Shown here: in pieces, positions 1 through 12,310 of the stretch
How positions within the stretch are numbered: the first letter of the stretch is position 1
Layout of the letters: each line of letters starts with the position of its first letter
Source of the DNA: Serinus canaria
Taxonomy: Eukaryota; Chordata; Aves; Passeriformes; Fringillidae
Length of the DNA: 64,000 nucleotides
Direction of reading: 5' to 3'
NCBI RefSeq assembly: GCF_022539315.1
Contig: NC_066315.1
Coordinates: 119,727,374 to 119,791,373, forward strand
Notes under the pieces: generated by a model
What the model was told of the DNA's origin: nothing
The model's database searches: none
Seen by the model: the letters and a program-made list of their open reading frames with translations, nothing else
Translations under genes and position numbers: made by a program

Positions 1-330
1 TCCTACTGCTTGGCACCACTGAGCAGAGCCTGCTCAAGGCTCTTGACACCCTCCCTCCAGATATTCATACACATTTATGAGGTACCCACTCGTTGTCTCT
101 CCTCAGTGTTGAAGAAGCCCAGCTTTCTCAGCGTGCCCTCATCAGAGAGATGTTCCAGCCCCTTAATCATCTTTGTAGCTCTTTGCTGGACCAGCCCTGG
201 GAGCTCCATGACTCTCTTGTACTGAGGAGCCCAGAACTGGACATGTTGTTTATTATCTTGCTTAAGCACTGTATCTAATGCCTGAGAGGCAGTTTGTTCT
301 CCCACCCTTTCCCCAGACATAGAAGTGAGT
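1..330 (-). mobile_element. CR1 LINE 3' fragment, antisense
   Basis: Read on the minus strand this piece encodes the C-terminal end of a CR1 ORF2 (reverse transcriptase side), with the typical run VQFWAPQYKR and later RATKMIKGLEHLS, as in the better preserved CR1 copy at 32.9 kb. Several frames are broken, so it is a dead fragment. It runs off the left edge of the window. It lies inside the presumed KCNB2 intron. Confidence 0.8.
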
Positions 331-3300
331 ACTTGAGTGTCTGGTTTTGAAAATTCATATACATTAACTAAGCAACATCATTAATACTCATGTAAGAAGA
401 CAAGGCAAAAGAAATGAGCTTTCTATTTTAGGTTTTAGGTGTCTGATATTCTTATTAAATGTCAGATTGTGCCAGTTCTATTCTCTGTAAAGATGAGTTG
501 TAGCCATATTATTCCATCCCACCTGAGAAGTGGTGTCAGCTGCCTTCTGCACCCTTGTAAATGAAATCTTTTGCTTCAGTGAGGAGATGCCTCAAAGATG
601 AAGGCTGGGACCTTCACCTGGTTCTGCATTGCAGGGAACAATGCAAAGCACAGGGAATAATGTAAAACACAACAACCAAGCTTGACACATTTGCAGTGGC
701 TGGTGGTGATGCTGAGGAAGACATGCCTCTGCACCCTGCTTTCCCTGGAATCCTTCAGTGCTGCAGTTTCTTTTGGAGGTATCAGGGATTTCCGTCATCA
801 GAGCCTGTAAGGGATGAAGGCTTGAAAGCTGCAGATAATCATAGGCAAGGCTGTTAGGTCTGTCAAAAACTTGCATGGATTTAACTAAACAGCTTTTTGG
901 ATTAAGCCTGAAGTATATCAAATATGTTTTTCCTCACAGGTTTTCACTGTTTCACATGATTTTAATCTTAAATCTAAGCAGTGAAAGTTTGCTTTTGCAG
1001 GAGAATGCATCTGCTATTGAGCTAGCATATTCATTGTTTTTAAAATTCCCTCTGTTTTCAGGTCAAATATTTGATTTCTATGTGGCATTTTTTTATTTCC
1101 TTTCCTTGCCATAATCTTGTGCTGCATCACCACCAGACTGAATCTTGAGTATTCATTAGTTCTGGGAAAGCCATTACCTAGTCAATGACATACACATTTC
1201 TTTATCTAATGGACTGAAAAACAATTACATTTCTGATTTCCTTTATTTTTGCTGGTTTTCAGTTAAGAAAGAGAGATCAGATTTTAAAAGAGAAAACTAA
1301 GTGGAAGTCTCATTCATCTCAGTTCAAGTTTTATATTAGTCAAATTGCTGTACTAAAAACTAGGTTCAGCATTTCAGTATCATGAAAAGGCCCTAACCTC
1401 TCAACAAACTCATTCCTTTCTTTATTCTTATGCCAAATATCCCAAACAGATCCATAGTGACTCTGTATCAGAGGAAAATAAATAAAAATTAAAATTAAAT
1501 AATTAAAGATTTAAATAAATTAACATTTAAATAAATAAATAAATATATAGATATTTAAATTAAAAAATAAAATTCAATATTTCTTGTGCTTGTTACCCTA
1601 GGCATAACACTCTAATCTTATGCATGATTTCATAATTTATAAATCATATGTCCTCTCATTTTCATGTTGTTTCATTTTATGTGAAGGGTTTGGATTAGTT
1701 CTATCAATCCTCATTGCAATGCTAAGTACAAAAATTAGGTACTGTAAAATCATGTGCAATGAATATAAGCCCTCTTCCTCAATCTGTCAGTTGAAACTTA
1801 AATATTTGTACCCATTTACCATTCTGATCTTACTATAACTTGCACAGTTAAAATATATTTTGGCAGCTCCTTAGTGAGTAACTCTTGCAGCACAGTGTTG
1901 CTTTAGATGCCTCTTCTTTTCCATGAAAATATTTTGGGTTTTTTAACAAGCCAAAGGAGCACCTTGCTCTCAGCTGCAGGGTGGGTTGATGGGTATTTAT
2001 CTCAAGAAATTTCCTAAGCTTATCTTAAGACAAGCCAGCCATTTAAAGACAAGAGTATGGTATCCATGAATTTCATACTTAAATCCAGAGTTGGTGGGTT
2101 TCTTCCATGCTTCTTGTTTTTATTTTCAAGCTGAGAAATAAAAGAAACAGAAATTAGAAAGGGAAAGGGTCTCAAGATGCTGCTAGAACTGAACATGACA
2201 ATTCTCTCTGACTCTGCTGGAATCTGTTGGCTTCTCCATTTAGATCCATGGGCACATCATCTTCCTGACAAGAGGGCAAGAGCTGGAAAATTGAGATGCT
2301 GTGAACCTAAAGGACTTTGCCCCTTCCCTCTCTTTCCACCTGTGTTGCTGCTAATCTTAGGAGGAGGTGAGGAGGAGAAAGGATACAAAGTACCCCAGGA
2401 AGAAAAGCTGCAGACAACTTAGTTTGCTTATTTTCAAATAGCAGCATTACAGCTTTGCCTAGTGTTATGCAGTGTGTCTCTAAACACAGGGCTTTCAACT
2501 CAAGTGCCAATTTCCCCTTTGTACCTTTTGATTTTAGGGAGCCTTTGAGCTCTCAAAAGGCATTTCATTTACTTCTAGGCAATGGGCTGTTACATATGGG
2601 GTCAATTTTATTTTAGTAATTTTTATTACTACATTAAGGTTATATGAAGATATCTTCAGTTCCGTTGCAATTTTTAGGACTTTTTTTTTTTTTGTAAAGT
2701 TGTTTTATTAAAGCCTCATATTAAAGCATTTATTAAGGTGATTTAAAGGTAATGAGTAACTAACTTTAGATAGAAAACCAGAAGTAATGTCTTCTGGAAA
2801 ATCCAGAGGGGATTAAAATGGTCCTTACCATGAATAACCAAATAGAGAGATCAAGAACCTTGCAAAATCTGAACTGCTTATCAAAATCTACTTTATTTTC
2901 AAGGGGGCAAATGGAGCTATTCCAGTATTTGAACGGTTAAAAGTTCTGGAGCAAATGCTTTTCCCTATGGCAGAAACATTGTCACCTTTACTTCAGCTCA
3001 GTTATTCCTGTGGGGATTAATTTATTTGTAATGCAGAAAGTGTTCTTGGTAGAATAATTAGCTTTTCAGGGAACACAGCTTAGACCTCTTTGGAGCCTGT
3101 GTAATTAGAACTGAGGAAATAGGTTCATCACTGCTGCTGCTATTTCATTACTGGGTAATCATTTCTATCTAAACACGCTGCTCTTCGGAGAATGACTGTC
3201 TGTGGTCAGATATGCTAATTTGCTTCTCATTTGCATTGCAGTGTGTTTAGCAGCACACTTTTAAGCTGGTCTAATAAGTAGAGTGGGATTTTAAATTCTG

Positions 3301-6300
3301 GTGTGTTACTAAGACATTGGTTTGGTGTACAAAATTTGGGGTGTAATAAGCACCCCGAGCCATTTTGTCAGATTCTAAAAAAAGACCCTTAAACAAAGAG
3401 ATCACCGGGGAGAGATATTTTTTGTTTTCTAGAGTTTGTATATCAGAGGAGAGGCTTTGAAGTGGAAGAGAAAGTAGCAAAAGAGTTTAGGTTCCTCCAG
3501 GTACTTCCTTAAGTTGTGTATTTTTTAAGTAATGTAGGACTTCAGTGACAAATATCTATCTAAAGCCAGTGGCAGGTGGAGTTTTTTGGCTTATGCTGTA
3601 AGTGACAACTAATACCCACTCTTAGAAATAAAAGACAACACTTCCTGAGATAGCTGCAAACCTGAGGTTTATGGTCTTTGCTACAGGTTTGGAGGATGTG
3701 AGTAGGTTAAAGAGACTAAAAGAGGAGTTTGCACTTTGTTTAGAATCTTTTATTCATACACTCAGGTCTTTTACTACAGGATGTTCTCTTCTTTGCCTGT
3801 GATATTGTATGTCTGCTGTGACTCTGGTATTATATAAATAGAATTTTGTATTCATGAACCTTAGAACCCTTAATCTTGGCTAAAATAGCCAGCTTCACTG
3901 AATGAAAAAACTTAATTTCGTACTGAAAAATGCAACACAAACATTAGAGGGTACTAGGTGTAAGAATCTTAATTCCATTGCAAGAGGCAAAATTTGGAAA
4001 GATTGTTTTTTTGCTGTTTTTCAGTATAGTGCAAGACTTCAGATACCTTCTTCATAAAATTGCTGATTCTCTTTTGAGAAAGACAGGGGCTAATAGCAAT
4101 TTTTGATATCTGGCTACTCAGCAGTCTGTCCTATGGCAACAGTGGGGTCAGCTTTCACCAGAACTTCTGCCACACCAGAGTTGGATTCATTGATCCCACT
4201 GAAAGTTCCCCATTTCCCTAGTAGTGCTTTCCCACCTTCAAGAACACCTGCCACAGAGCAAAAGGGCAGCTGATGACAGGAGGAAAACAAGAGACAAAAG
4301 AGTCAAGTCAAACATTCCCTTTAAAGAAACCAGCAGAGAAGATGCTTTCCTATCAGAGTCCTGAAAGGAAAACAGCAATCAGGTGAGGTGGTCTAACAAT
4401 GAGGAAGAGGCAGAAAACTGCCAGGTAAGAAACAAGGCTTCCTGGTTTTTTATTTTTTCTCTTTAAGTTAACAGGATGCTATGATTTAGCTAAGGAAGCA
4501 AATCTGATTACACAAAGTAGCTGAGAATCTGTTGCACCCACTAAGTAAATGAAAGCTGTGGTTTCTCAGAATAGCACGTTTCCCACCACCTTCACTAAAT
4601 AATCCCCAGGAATGAAAATTTATGTGCATAACTGGCCCAGAGCTTTGAATTGCACTTTGGAAGTGAAGAGGACACTTGCTTATGAGCTGGCTCGTGCAAT
4701 CTTGCATTACTTGTGGTTTTTGTCTTTCAAGCAATTATCTCTGTTCTCCACTCTGCTGAACAGTGGTCCTTGCTGATGGAAAACTGAGGAGGTGGATATT
4801 AAGGCTGTTAAAGAACCTTAGTAAACAAGCAGATTAAAACTCTCAATGTCATTTTAGACATGTGAACAGCAAAAAACTGCTACATGAAAATGTTGGACAC
4901 TGAGGATCTGATTCCTTGCTGAAGGAAGAGTAATTGAAGGAGGGGCAAATAATTGCTATTATCTTCTGAGCAACAGAGAGCCTATTCTATTGAAAGACAC
5001 TGAAGAAATTGCAGAGCTTCCAAAAGCCTTGCTTAACCTTCCAAACTGAGGGCTATCTATAAGGAAAGAAGTAGGTGTAGCAGGTGATCATGTTCTGTGA
5101 CTTTGGAGGTGTTTCAGTTCTGTAGCTGAGGTCCCTTCATACCTGTGAAAGTCCATGCAAACCAGTCACCCACTTCTCAATGACTTAAATGCAATCTGAA
5201 TCAGATACTGAAGTTTGTTCTCCTCCTTCCTTCACTTCTATCTTACTAATTTGTATTTTAGACAGAAATAAATGTGTGACAGTCATTCATAAAAACACAT
5301 TAATGTCTACTCCTTTTCTTATTAACATAAAAGCTGGTCTTCACAGTATTCCACTGCTTACAGGAAAAGTTGTGTCTAAAGAAATTTTTCCTGAAACTTT
5401 AGGTTAAGCAAGCCTGTAGAAATGCTGAGAGTAAGGAGAGACACTTTCTGCTGGTGCAAGAGGAGAATACAGTGCGGCTGGGGTGCTCTTCCTCAGCAGT
5501 TAGTCACAAAACCACTTACTCTTTGACTTACTCTTGCAAGTCAAAGCTCCTCAAAATTTATTTTCACAAACAGAAATTCAGATTAAATTATTGATTTCCT
5601 CTGCATCTTGTAAAGACATAAAGGGTCTTTTCTGCTAATGATTGGGAAGTGCTTCAGCACTATTAAGATGGAAGACAAAAGATTTAATAGAAACTCTGCC
5701 AGAATTTTCACCTGTAAAGCAGCAGAGTTCGGCTTCATGAAATTGTTCTCATGAACTTCTAAGAGCACACAGCAAGAAGGCAGCAGTGCTTTTCTGAATG
5801 CTTGAAACCCACTCTGGGGTCCTGATCGATGGACAGAAAGTATCCATCAACTGCATGATCTCTGCCTTAAGATAAGGAATGACAAAGACCAGATGTGGGA
5901 AGAGAGAGCAGCCTAAACTTTCAAGCTATATATGCATACTGAAGAATTTATTGTTAGTTTGTCCTCTTCTGTGAAAATCAGTGGTTCACCATAAATCTAC
6001 AGGTTATCAATTAGCACAGAAGTTGGCCCATTTTCAGTCAGGTAAGCACTGTGACTCATGATTTAGACCTAATGTCTTAGATATAAGCTTGGCTGGGCCT
6101 GTATTTTACCAAGATCACTTGGTTTTGAAAATTATATTAAACAACCCCCCAAATACCTAAATAGAATGACTGCATTTAAAAGGAAGATTAAAGAAATGCA
6201 GCTTATGGGCAAAGATCACATGGCATGTTCTTAGCCATTAGAATAGAAAAATAACAGACTGGATGCCTGCCAGTCCTAGAAGTGTGGAAAATTAGATGCC

Positions 6301-8618
6301 ATTTTGCACACAAATCAATACGGTAAGTGGGAAATCTTAGGTCTCCCAAACTGTCTGCAAATCTAGCTGCTAATTGACTCAATTAATCTCTGATCCTGTT
6401 TCTGCAAAATGATATGCTTAGAATAAGGAGAGACAGGCAGTGTTGTAGATGATTAGACAATATTCCTTTAATGAGCCTTGCTCAGCCAGGAGCAGTTAAC
6501 TGACCATTCATCTTCAGAAGGAAAGAAACAGGCTCTGCACTGACAGCAAAGGGAGTAAAAAACTTTGTCAACAAAGAAGCCTTTTAAAGAACTGCTAGAA
6601 AAGTGGTTAGATGCACTGGTGGTTATTATAATCATTATCTATCTGTGGCAGGTCCTTCACTAAAACCCACCTTCATTCTTTATGCAGGCCATGAGTTCTG
6701 CACAGATTTGCTTCCTGAAGCTATTAATGCTGCCCGACTCTTTTCTGAACACTTTGTACTCCAAGCACAAATGTGGCAACAGGAGATCCTCTGAGTTCTC
6801 AAAATGTGAAAATAGATGCAGCATCAAGAGCTGCTACTGCACATAGAAACTGTGAAACAAAGGGGAAGATAGATGAGGATGAGGCTACCACACATTTGCT
6901 TGGAAATTAGCTATACATTAAAAGTGGATCAGGATTGCCTCTTCTTTTTATATACACAAACAAACCCTGATATCCTATTGTATTTACTTATGGAGGTGCA
7001 GAGGACACAGAAGAAACTACTACAGCAAGGCAAAGGACAGTTAAGGGTAATTGTAATAGGATTTCTATATATAGAAAGGATGGGAAGCCACTTTTAGCAC
7101 TTACTCATTCTTTCCTGGTACAGGATGACAAACCGTCTGATGTTTCTTCAACAGTACTTTAGAAGAGAACCATTTTTAGGCTTCAGTAGGGTATTAGTTT
7201 ATTAAATGTCATGCATTAGGTACTAGGGCACTAAAACAAACAGATCATGTATATGAGGCTGAACTTTAAAACTTCAAGAAAAAGAGCCTAAAAGAACAGA
7301 GGTAGAGAGAGAGAGATAAAACAAGATTTCTGTTCAGACTCTAGTTTCTATTGGACAACTCTGGAAATTATGTTATTTATGTATTTACTCTGAACTGCTT
7401 CAAATGTGTCCTTTCACTAAACTTATCCAGGTTACAGCCAAATCACTGGCTGTTCACAGTAATAAGTACCTAGGGGCAGATAGTGATGGTAGAAAATGTA
7501 GTCTGAGAGTTTCTGTGCACACCAGCTAGGGACTAGGTGATGCAGCTAGGGATTAGGTGATTTTTATTTATCATTTGTATAGCTCCAGGAATATGCATGG
7601 AGTTTTCCATAACAAAGGGAAAGGTCAACTACTGCTCTGAACAGACTAAAATTGTAATGAGGCATAGCACCCTAAAGCCATGATAAAGCACAGGAGAGTG
7701 GAGCAGAGGAGGACAAAAGAGTTTCACTGGTGTCAGTGCACAGTAATTATGTCAGTGCACAGTTTACAGACTACTTTTTCCTGCAAACACATACAGAAAT
7801 GCATTGGCTAATGTGCTTGTGAATACTCAGCAGTGGAGGGAGCTGTCCAAGGGAATACTCAAAAGACCTGAAGGGTGGGAATTTATCACTGTATTACACT
7901 ATAGAGGATGACGCTTCTGACTCTGGAAGATGTGAAAAACACAGCTTATCAGTTTGGCAAGTAACTCCTTGCTGCAGGTGTGCTTAGTGCAAGGCTGGAG
8001 GAAACAAAGTCTGAGCCAGCAAATGTACATGCTATTAAACAGCAAAGTTGTCCTGTGAAAATCAGTGTCTTATGGTAGCTGTGCCTGCCTGTTCTTTCCA
8101 TGATACCATTTCAGGACTGTTAATATTGCACTATTTATTCGTGCTTTTGGATAGCAAACCATGTAACACATTTGATTTTCATGGACTATCAAAATAGAAT
8201 ACACTTCCATCACTTACTTCGTATGTAAATCATGTGAAATATCTCTTTAGTGTGAATAGCAATGTGCCATTTCAGTTTCTCTCTCATGTCTGTAGCCAGT
8301 CAAGATTTAGTTCCAGACCTTCACAGGACCATAAGTTGCATTAAACACTATCTGCCGCTCTGCACGGGTTTTCTGGCAGAAAAGAAATTTTCCCTTGAAG
8401 GGCTGTGAGCTGTGCATGTGCACTGAATTATGCAGACAGCCCTGATCATCAGGCAAAAGCCTCAGGAAACATTCTCTCTCATGACTGATCACTTTGGCTT
8501 GTAACCACAATAGACTATGAAAAAGAAAATCAAATATTTATGGTCTTCTTTTGCTCCTGATCTCATCAGTGTTCTTACAAATGCTCACACACACACATAT
8601 GCTGTCCATTACACCCAG
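331..8618. other. intronic DNA, no gene seen
   Basis: Only short, composition-driven open frames occur, none longer than about 110 codons and none with a recognisable domain. The stretch contains an AT-rich low-complexity block (1479-1572) and a pair of octamer-like motifs near 3212-3236. Nothing else could be supported. Confidence 0.6.
1479..1572. repeat. AT-rich low-complexity (AAAT/TAAA)
   Basis: A run almost entirely of A and T built on imperfect AAAT, TAAA and ATTTAAAT units. It is a simple low-complexity tract and has no coding potential. Confidence 0.8.
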
Positions 8619-8955
8619 TTCCCTTCCCTTCCCTTCCCTTCCCTTCCCTTCCCTTCCCTTCCCTTCCCTTCCCTTCCCTTCCCTTCCCTTCCCTTCCCTT
8701 CCCTTCCCTTCCCTTCCCTTCCCGTCCCTTCCCGTCCCTTCCCTTCCCGTCCCTTCCCTTCCCTTCCCTGCCCTTCCCTTCCCTTCCCTTCCCTTCCCTT
8801 CCCTTCCCTTCCCTTCCCTTCCCTTCCCTTCCCTTCCCTTCCCTTCCCTTCCCTTCCCTTCCCTTCCCTTCCCTTCCCTTCCCTTCCCCTTCCCTTCCCT
8901 TCCCTTCCCTTCCCTTCCCTTCCCTTCCCTTCCCTTCCCTTCCCTTCCCTTCCCT
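8619..8955. repeat. (TTCCC)n pentanucleotide microsatellite, about 337 bp
   Basis: Nearly perfect tandem CCCTT units. They are interrupted only by a few CCCGT or CCCTG variants (8722-8770) and one extra C near 8888. The strand is pure polypyrimidine with polypurine opposite. All long open frames over it (for example repeats of FPSLP or KGREG) are artefacts of the repeat. Confidence 0.97.
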
Positions 8956-11735
8956 CTTGTGGAAAATATTTATGATGTGCTCCAAATAGCCACCTAAATA
9001 CCTATAATGCCCGTGAGGAGGCTTTCTGATTATTTAAAGAGTTTTACATTCAACACAGAGAAGACAACATCTCATAGGATTCATGCAATGCTTTCCTCTG
9101 CTTTCTTTCAGACAATTCTTTGGGGGAAAAAATTAAAATTAAAAAAATAAAAACAAAAAAACTTTAAACAACCAAACCCAAGAAAAAATCCTGTATTGTC
9201 CCTAGTTAATTTACCACTTCCTTCCCCTGGGGACTGACCTCTGCAGTGCTGCAGTGCACTGTCTCATGACATAGCTGTATTTCATATCTGAGGTGTGAGA
9301 TGGGGCATGAAAGTATTAGATACCTCCTGTTTCTGAGAGAAGCAACCAAGAGAAGGGTGAGGGTGTTTTCACTAAGGATAAGGGTGTTTTCTCCTGGTTA
9401 TTTGAAACAGAGTCAAAAACCAGGCTAGATAAATGACAGCTGTGAAAAACCTTTCTTCAAAGGTTCTGATTGATTTGATGGGCTTTTTCTGCCACACACC
9501 CTAATAAAGTCTGGAAATAGATGTGAGCATAATGACATCGATTTCAAAGTGAAACACGACAGTGTGTTTTGTAAAGGTAATCTTTTCATGTTTTTTGCCA
9601 AATTTTGTCACGAAGAATTTTCTTTTAAACCATCAAAAGAAACATACACGTACAGTAATGACAAATTAAATCTACAGCTGAGGGTGGAAGTTTTTCCCTT
9701 TTGAAGCTGAATTTATTGGTTTGGGAAGGCATCAGATTGATGGATCTTGAAGCACCCTATTTATTCATAGAACAAGTGACAAGCTTCCCTTCATTGCAGC
9801 TTTCTTCAGACTCTCAAAAAGAGCAGTCCCACAAATCTACTTACAGTGATGATAAATATTTAAGACACAAGGTCGGAAATATCCTGTAATTTGTCTGGTG
9901 ACAGTGTTCTATTCCAGTAGCTTTATATCTTTCACAGAGGTGATTAATGACCTTGGGGCTTTAGGTGTGGGCTGTTGTGTGACAGTCCTACAATGTAAAT
10001 ATATCCAAAGGCTCAGGAAATGAAGCGTTTGCTCCAGCCAATGGCAAGGATGATCATTTCTAATTCCATATGCTATGGGGAAATATCATATTGCACCAAT
10101 GACAGTCGAGAAATGTCATTTATATATTTTGCTAGCATGCAGTTGCTAAATGGAGATGTTTAGTGAATACAGTGGAAAGCAAGTAGCTTTTAGCCCTGCT
10201 TCAAAACAAGGGTACTGTAATCCAGTCCCCAGTTTTCCTAACAGGTCTTCTGTTTCTATCTCCAAGAAAAATAGCATATTGTTCTAAAAGGTGCCATCTT
10301 TCCGCCCCAGCATATTTCCTGCTAATTTTTTTCTCTTTTAAGCCTCAACAGTTCCTGGCTCATAGTGGTCTCTGCCCTTCAGCAAACGCAGCCAATCCTC
10401 TGCTCATCCCAGGCTGCATTAGTAGCTGTTATCTGCTGGCATTAACCACAGCCTCTGGACAGCAGGGCTGAAAGGGAAAAGCTTTCTGTGACTGTGCAGA
10501 AGGCAAGGCACCCCACTCCTCCCTCCTGTGCCTGTGCACTCAGTGGACCCCCTGTGCAGGCACTGTCTGCACAGCTCTCCAGATCCCTGCCACTGCAAAT
10601 GTCTACTTTCTTTTTTCCTTGTGACTTTCTAAGTATCCTTTTAGATATGACCTCTAAATCTTTTTGAGATTTGCCTTCCAGTGATTTATTTCTATCCTGT
10701 GAATACGACATAAAAATGAGCATACTAAAGTTTATTGTGTTATGATGGGAGTTATCTTGTTTAACCTTAGGAAAGCTCTAAACAAATGGGAGGTATTTTC
10801 TGGCAAAGGAAGTTCTCCTTGCCTGATATAACATATTCTCCCTACAATTTTCAGGTAATAAAAGTGAGAGAAGGGTATCTGTCAAAGAGAAAGTTTGTTA
10901 GCAATCAGGCTAGTACAGCATGGAAAAACCAAAAAAGAGTCTCAGAAAATCCCAAACAATAAGTGTTTCCCAAGTATTCTTTTTTATTATAATGGTGTTT
11001 CATTCTTATTTTCACTCTGGCCATTCTCAGTTCCAGGACACTCTTTCAATTCCTGCTTATTTGTTGAATTGTTTCATTCCAACATGTGTTTGATTTTATT
11101 GTCTGTATTACCACTTAACACACACCAAAAAAAAAAAAAAGCAATGGTGCTCTTCAGATGCAATTTATAATTATAATAATTTTGCTGTGGCTTTTTACTT
11201 TCAATTTCTGCCATATCTAACAAGTCAGAATGTGTGACTTCCAGTGCTTTGTGGTAACAGGATGTTCTTCTATACGGAACATAAAACTGTTCTTCAGAGT
11301 GGAAATTTTTCAGCAGTACAAGAAGACAAAAAATTATGGCAACTGTTTCTGTGGGTTATATTACTTATTTATGTGCCATTCCATGCCTTTTCTCTGCTTA
11401 TTGGGGGAATTCTGAATAGTAGGAGTTCTTGGTGCATGCACAGAACTTGCTGGATTTTATCTAGTCAGCTCAGGACTAGTAGCATTGAAGTAGTATTGTG
11501 TTATTAGATTCACCACAGTGTTATTCCTTCAAAGCTGCTGCATATCCTGAAGTTTCTAGTCCCATATCTTCACCACAATGAATGAAGTTCTACATGCAAA
11601 TCTCTGCTGGTAGGGAAAAATAAGGCTTTTTGGGCTAATGGCTGTTAAAAAAAATGAGCCTAGAACTTAAATGTCAAAGAAAATTATTTCTAACCAATCC
11701 ATTACTACAGAAAGATCATACAATTCACATTAACA
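8956..11735. other. intronic DNA, no gene seen
   Basis: No recognisable exon, RNA gene or repeat family. It includes short A-rich tracts (9120-9170 and 11127-11140). Confidence 0.55.
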
Positions 11736-12310
11736 ATGTTGAAGCTGCAGCCTGAGCCAGCACAGAGGGTCTTTACTGATAAGCACAACCATCAGCAGTA
11801 CAAAATCTGTGAGAACCCTGGGATGTTCTGGAAAAAGGAGAATTTGCCCTCTGTGGAGGAGAATCAGATTAAGAAACCTTTAAACAAACTGGGCATCCAC
11901 AAATGGGTAGGATCTGATGGGATAAACCCAAAAGTAAGGAGGGGTCAGGTGATACCACCACAAGGCCACTCTCAGTTATCTATAAAAAGTTGTGATGATC
12001 AGGGGTGGCTCATGTGAGCTGGAAGAAAGCAGACGTCACTCCTAACTTCAAAAAGGGCAAGGAGAAAATACAGACTGGTCAGCCACACCTCAATCCCTGG
12101 GAAGGTCATGGAACAAATCATCCTGGAAGCTACTTCCAGCTGTTTTAAAGGCATGAAGATGACTGAGAGATGGATTTACAAATGGGAAAATCATGCTTAA
12201 CTAACCTGATACCTCTCTGTAATACCATGGCTCTCTTGGTGGATGTGAGGAGATTAGTGAGTGTTAATAAGTCTTTTGATTCTGTCCATCATAACATTCT
12301 CACAGACAAA
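11736..12310 (+). mobile_element. CR1-like LINE fragment (ORF2, RT region)
   Basis: The plus strand translates in pieces to the CR1 ORF2 segment leading into the reverse transcriptase. There is a 'lP-SVEENQIKKPLNKL' style segment, then an HKWVGSDGINP block, then (in another frame) WKKADVTPNFKKG and CLTNLIPL followed by SFDSVHHNIL. Frameshifts and stops separate these blocks. No 3' tail is present, so this is an internal fragment of an old element. It differs enough from the copy at 32 kb to belong to another CR1 subfamily. Confidence 0.75.

Noticed and set aside
8517..8997. Three open frames of 136-152 codons over the pentanucleotide tract
   Set aside because: They are pure products of the TTCCC repeat and have no sequence complexity.
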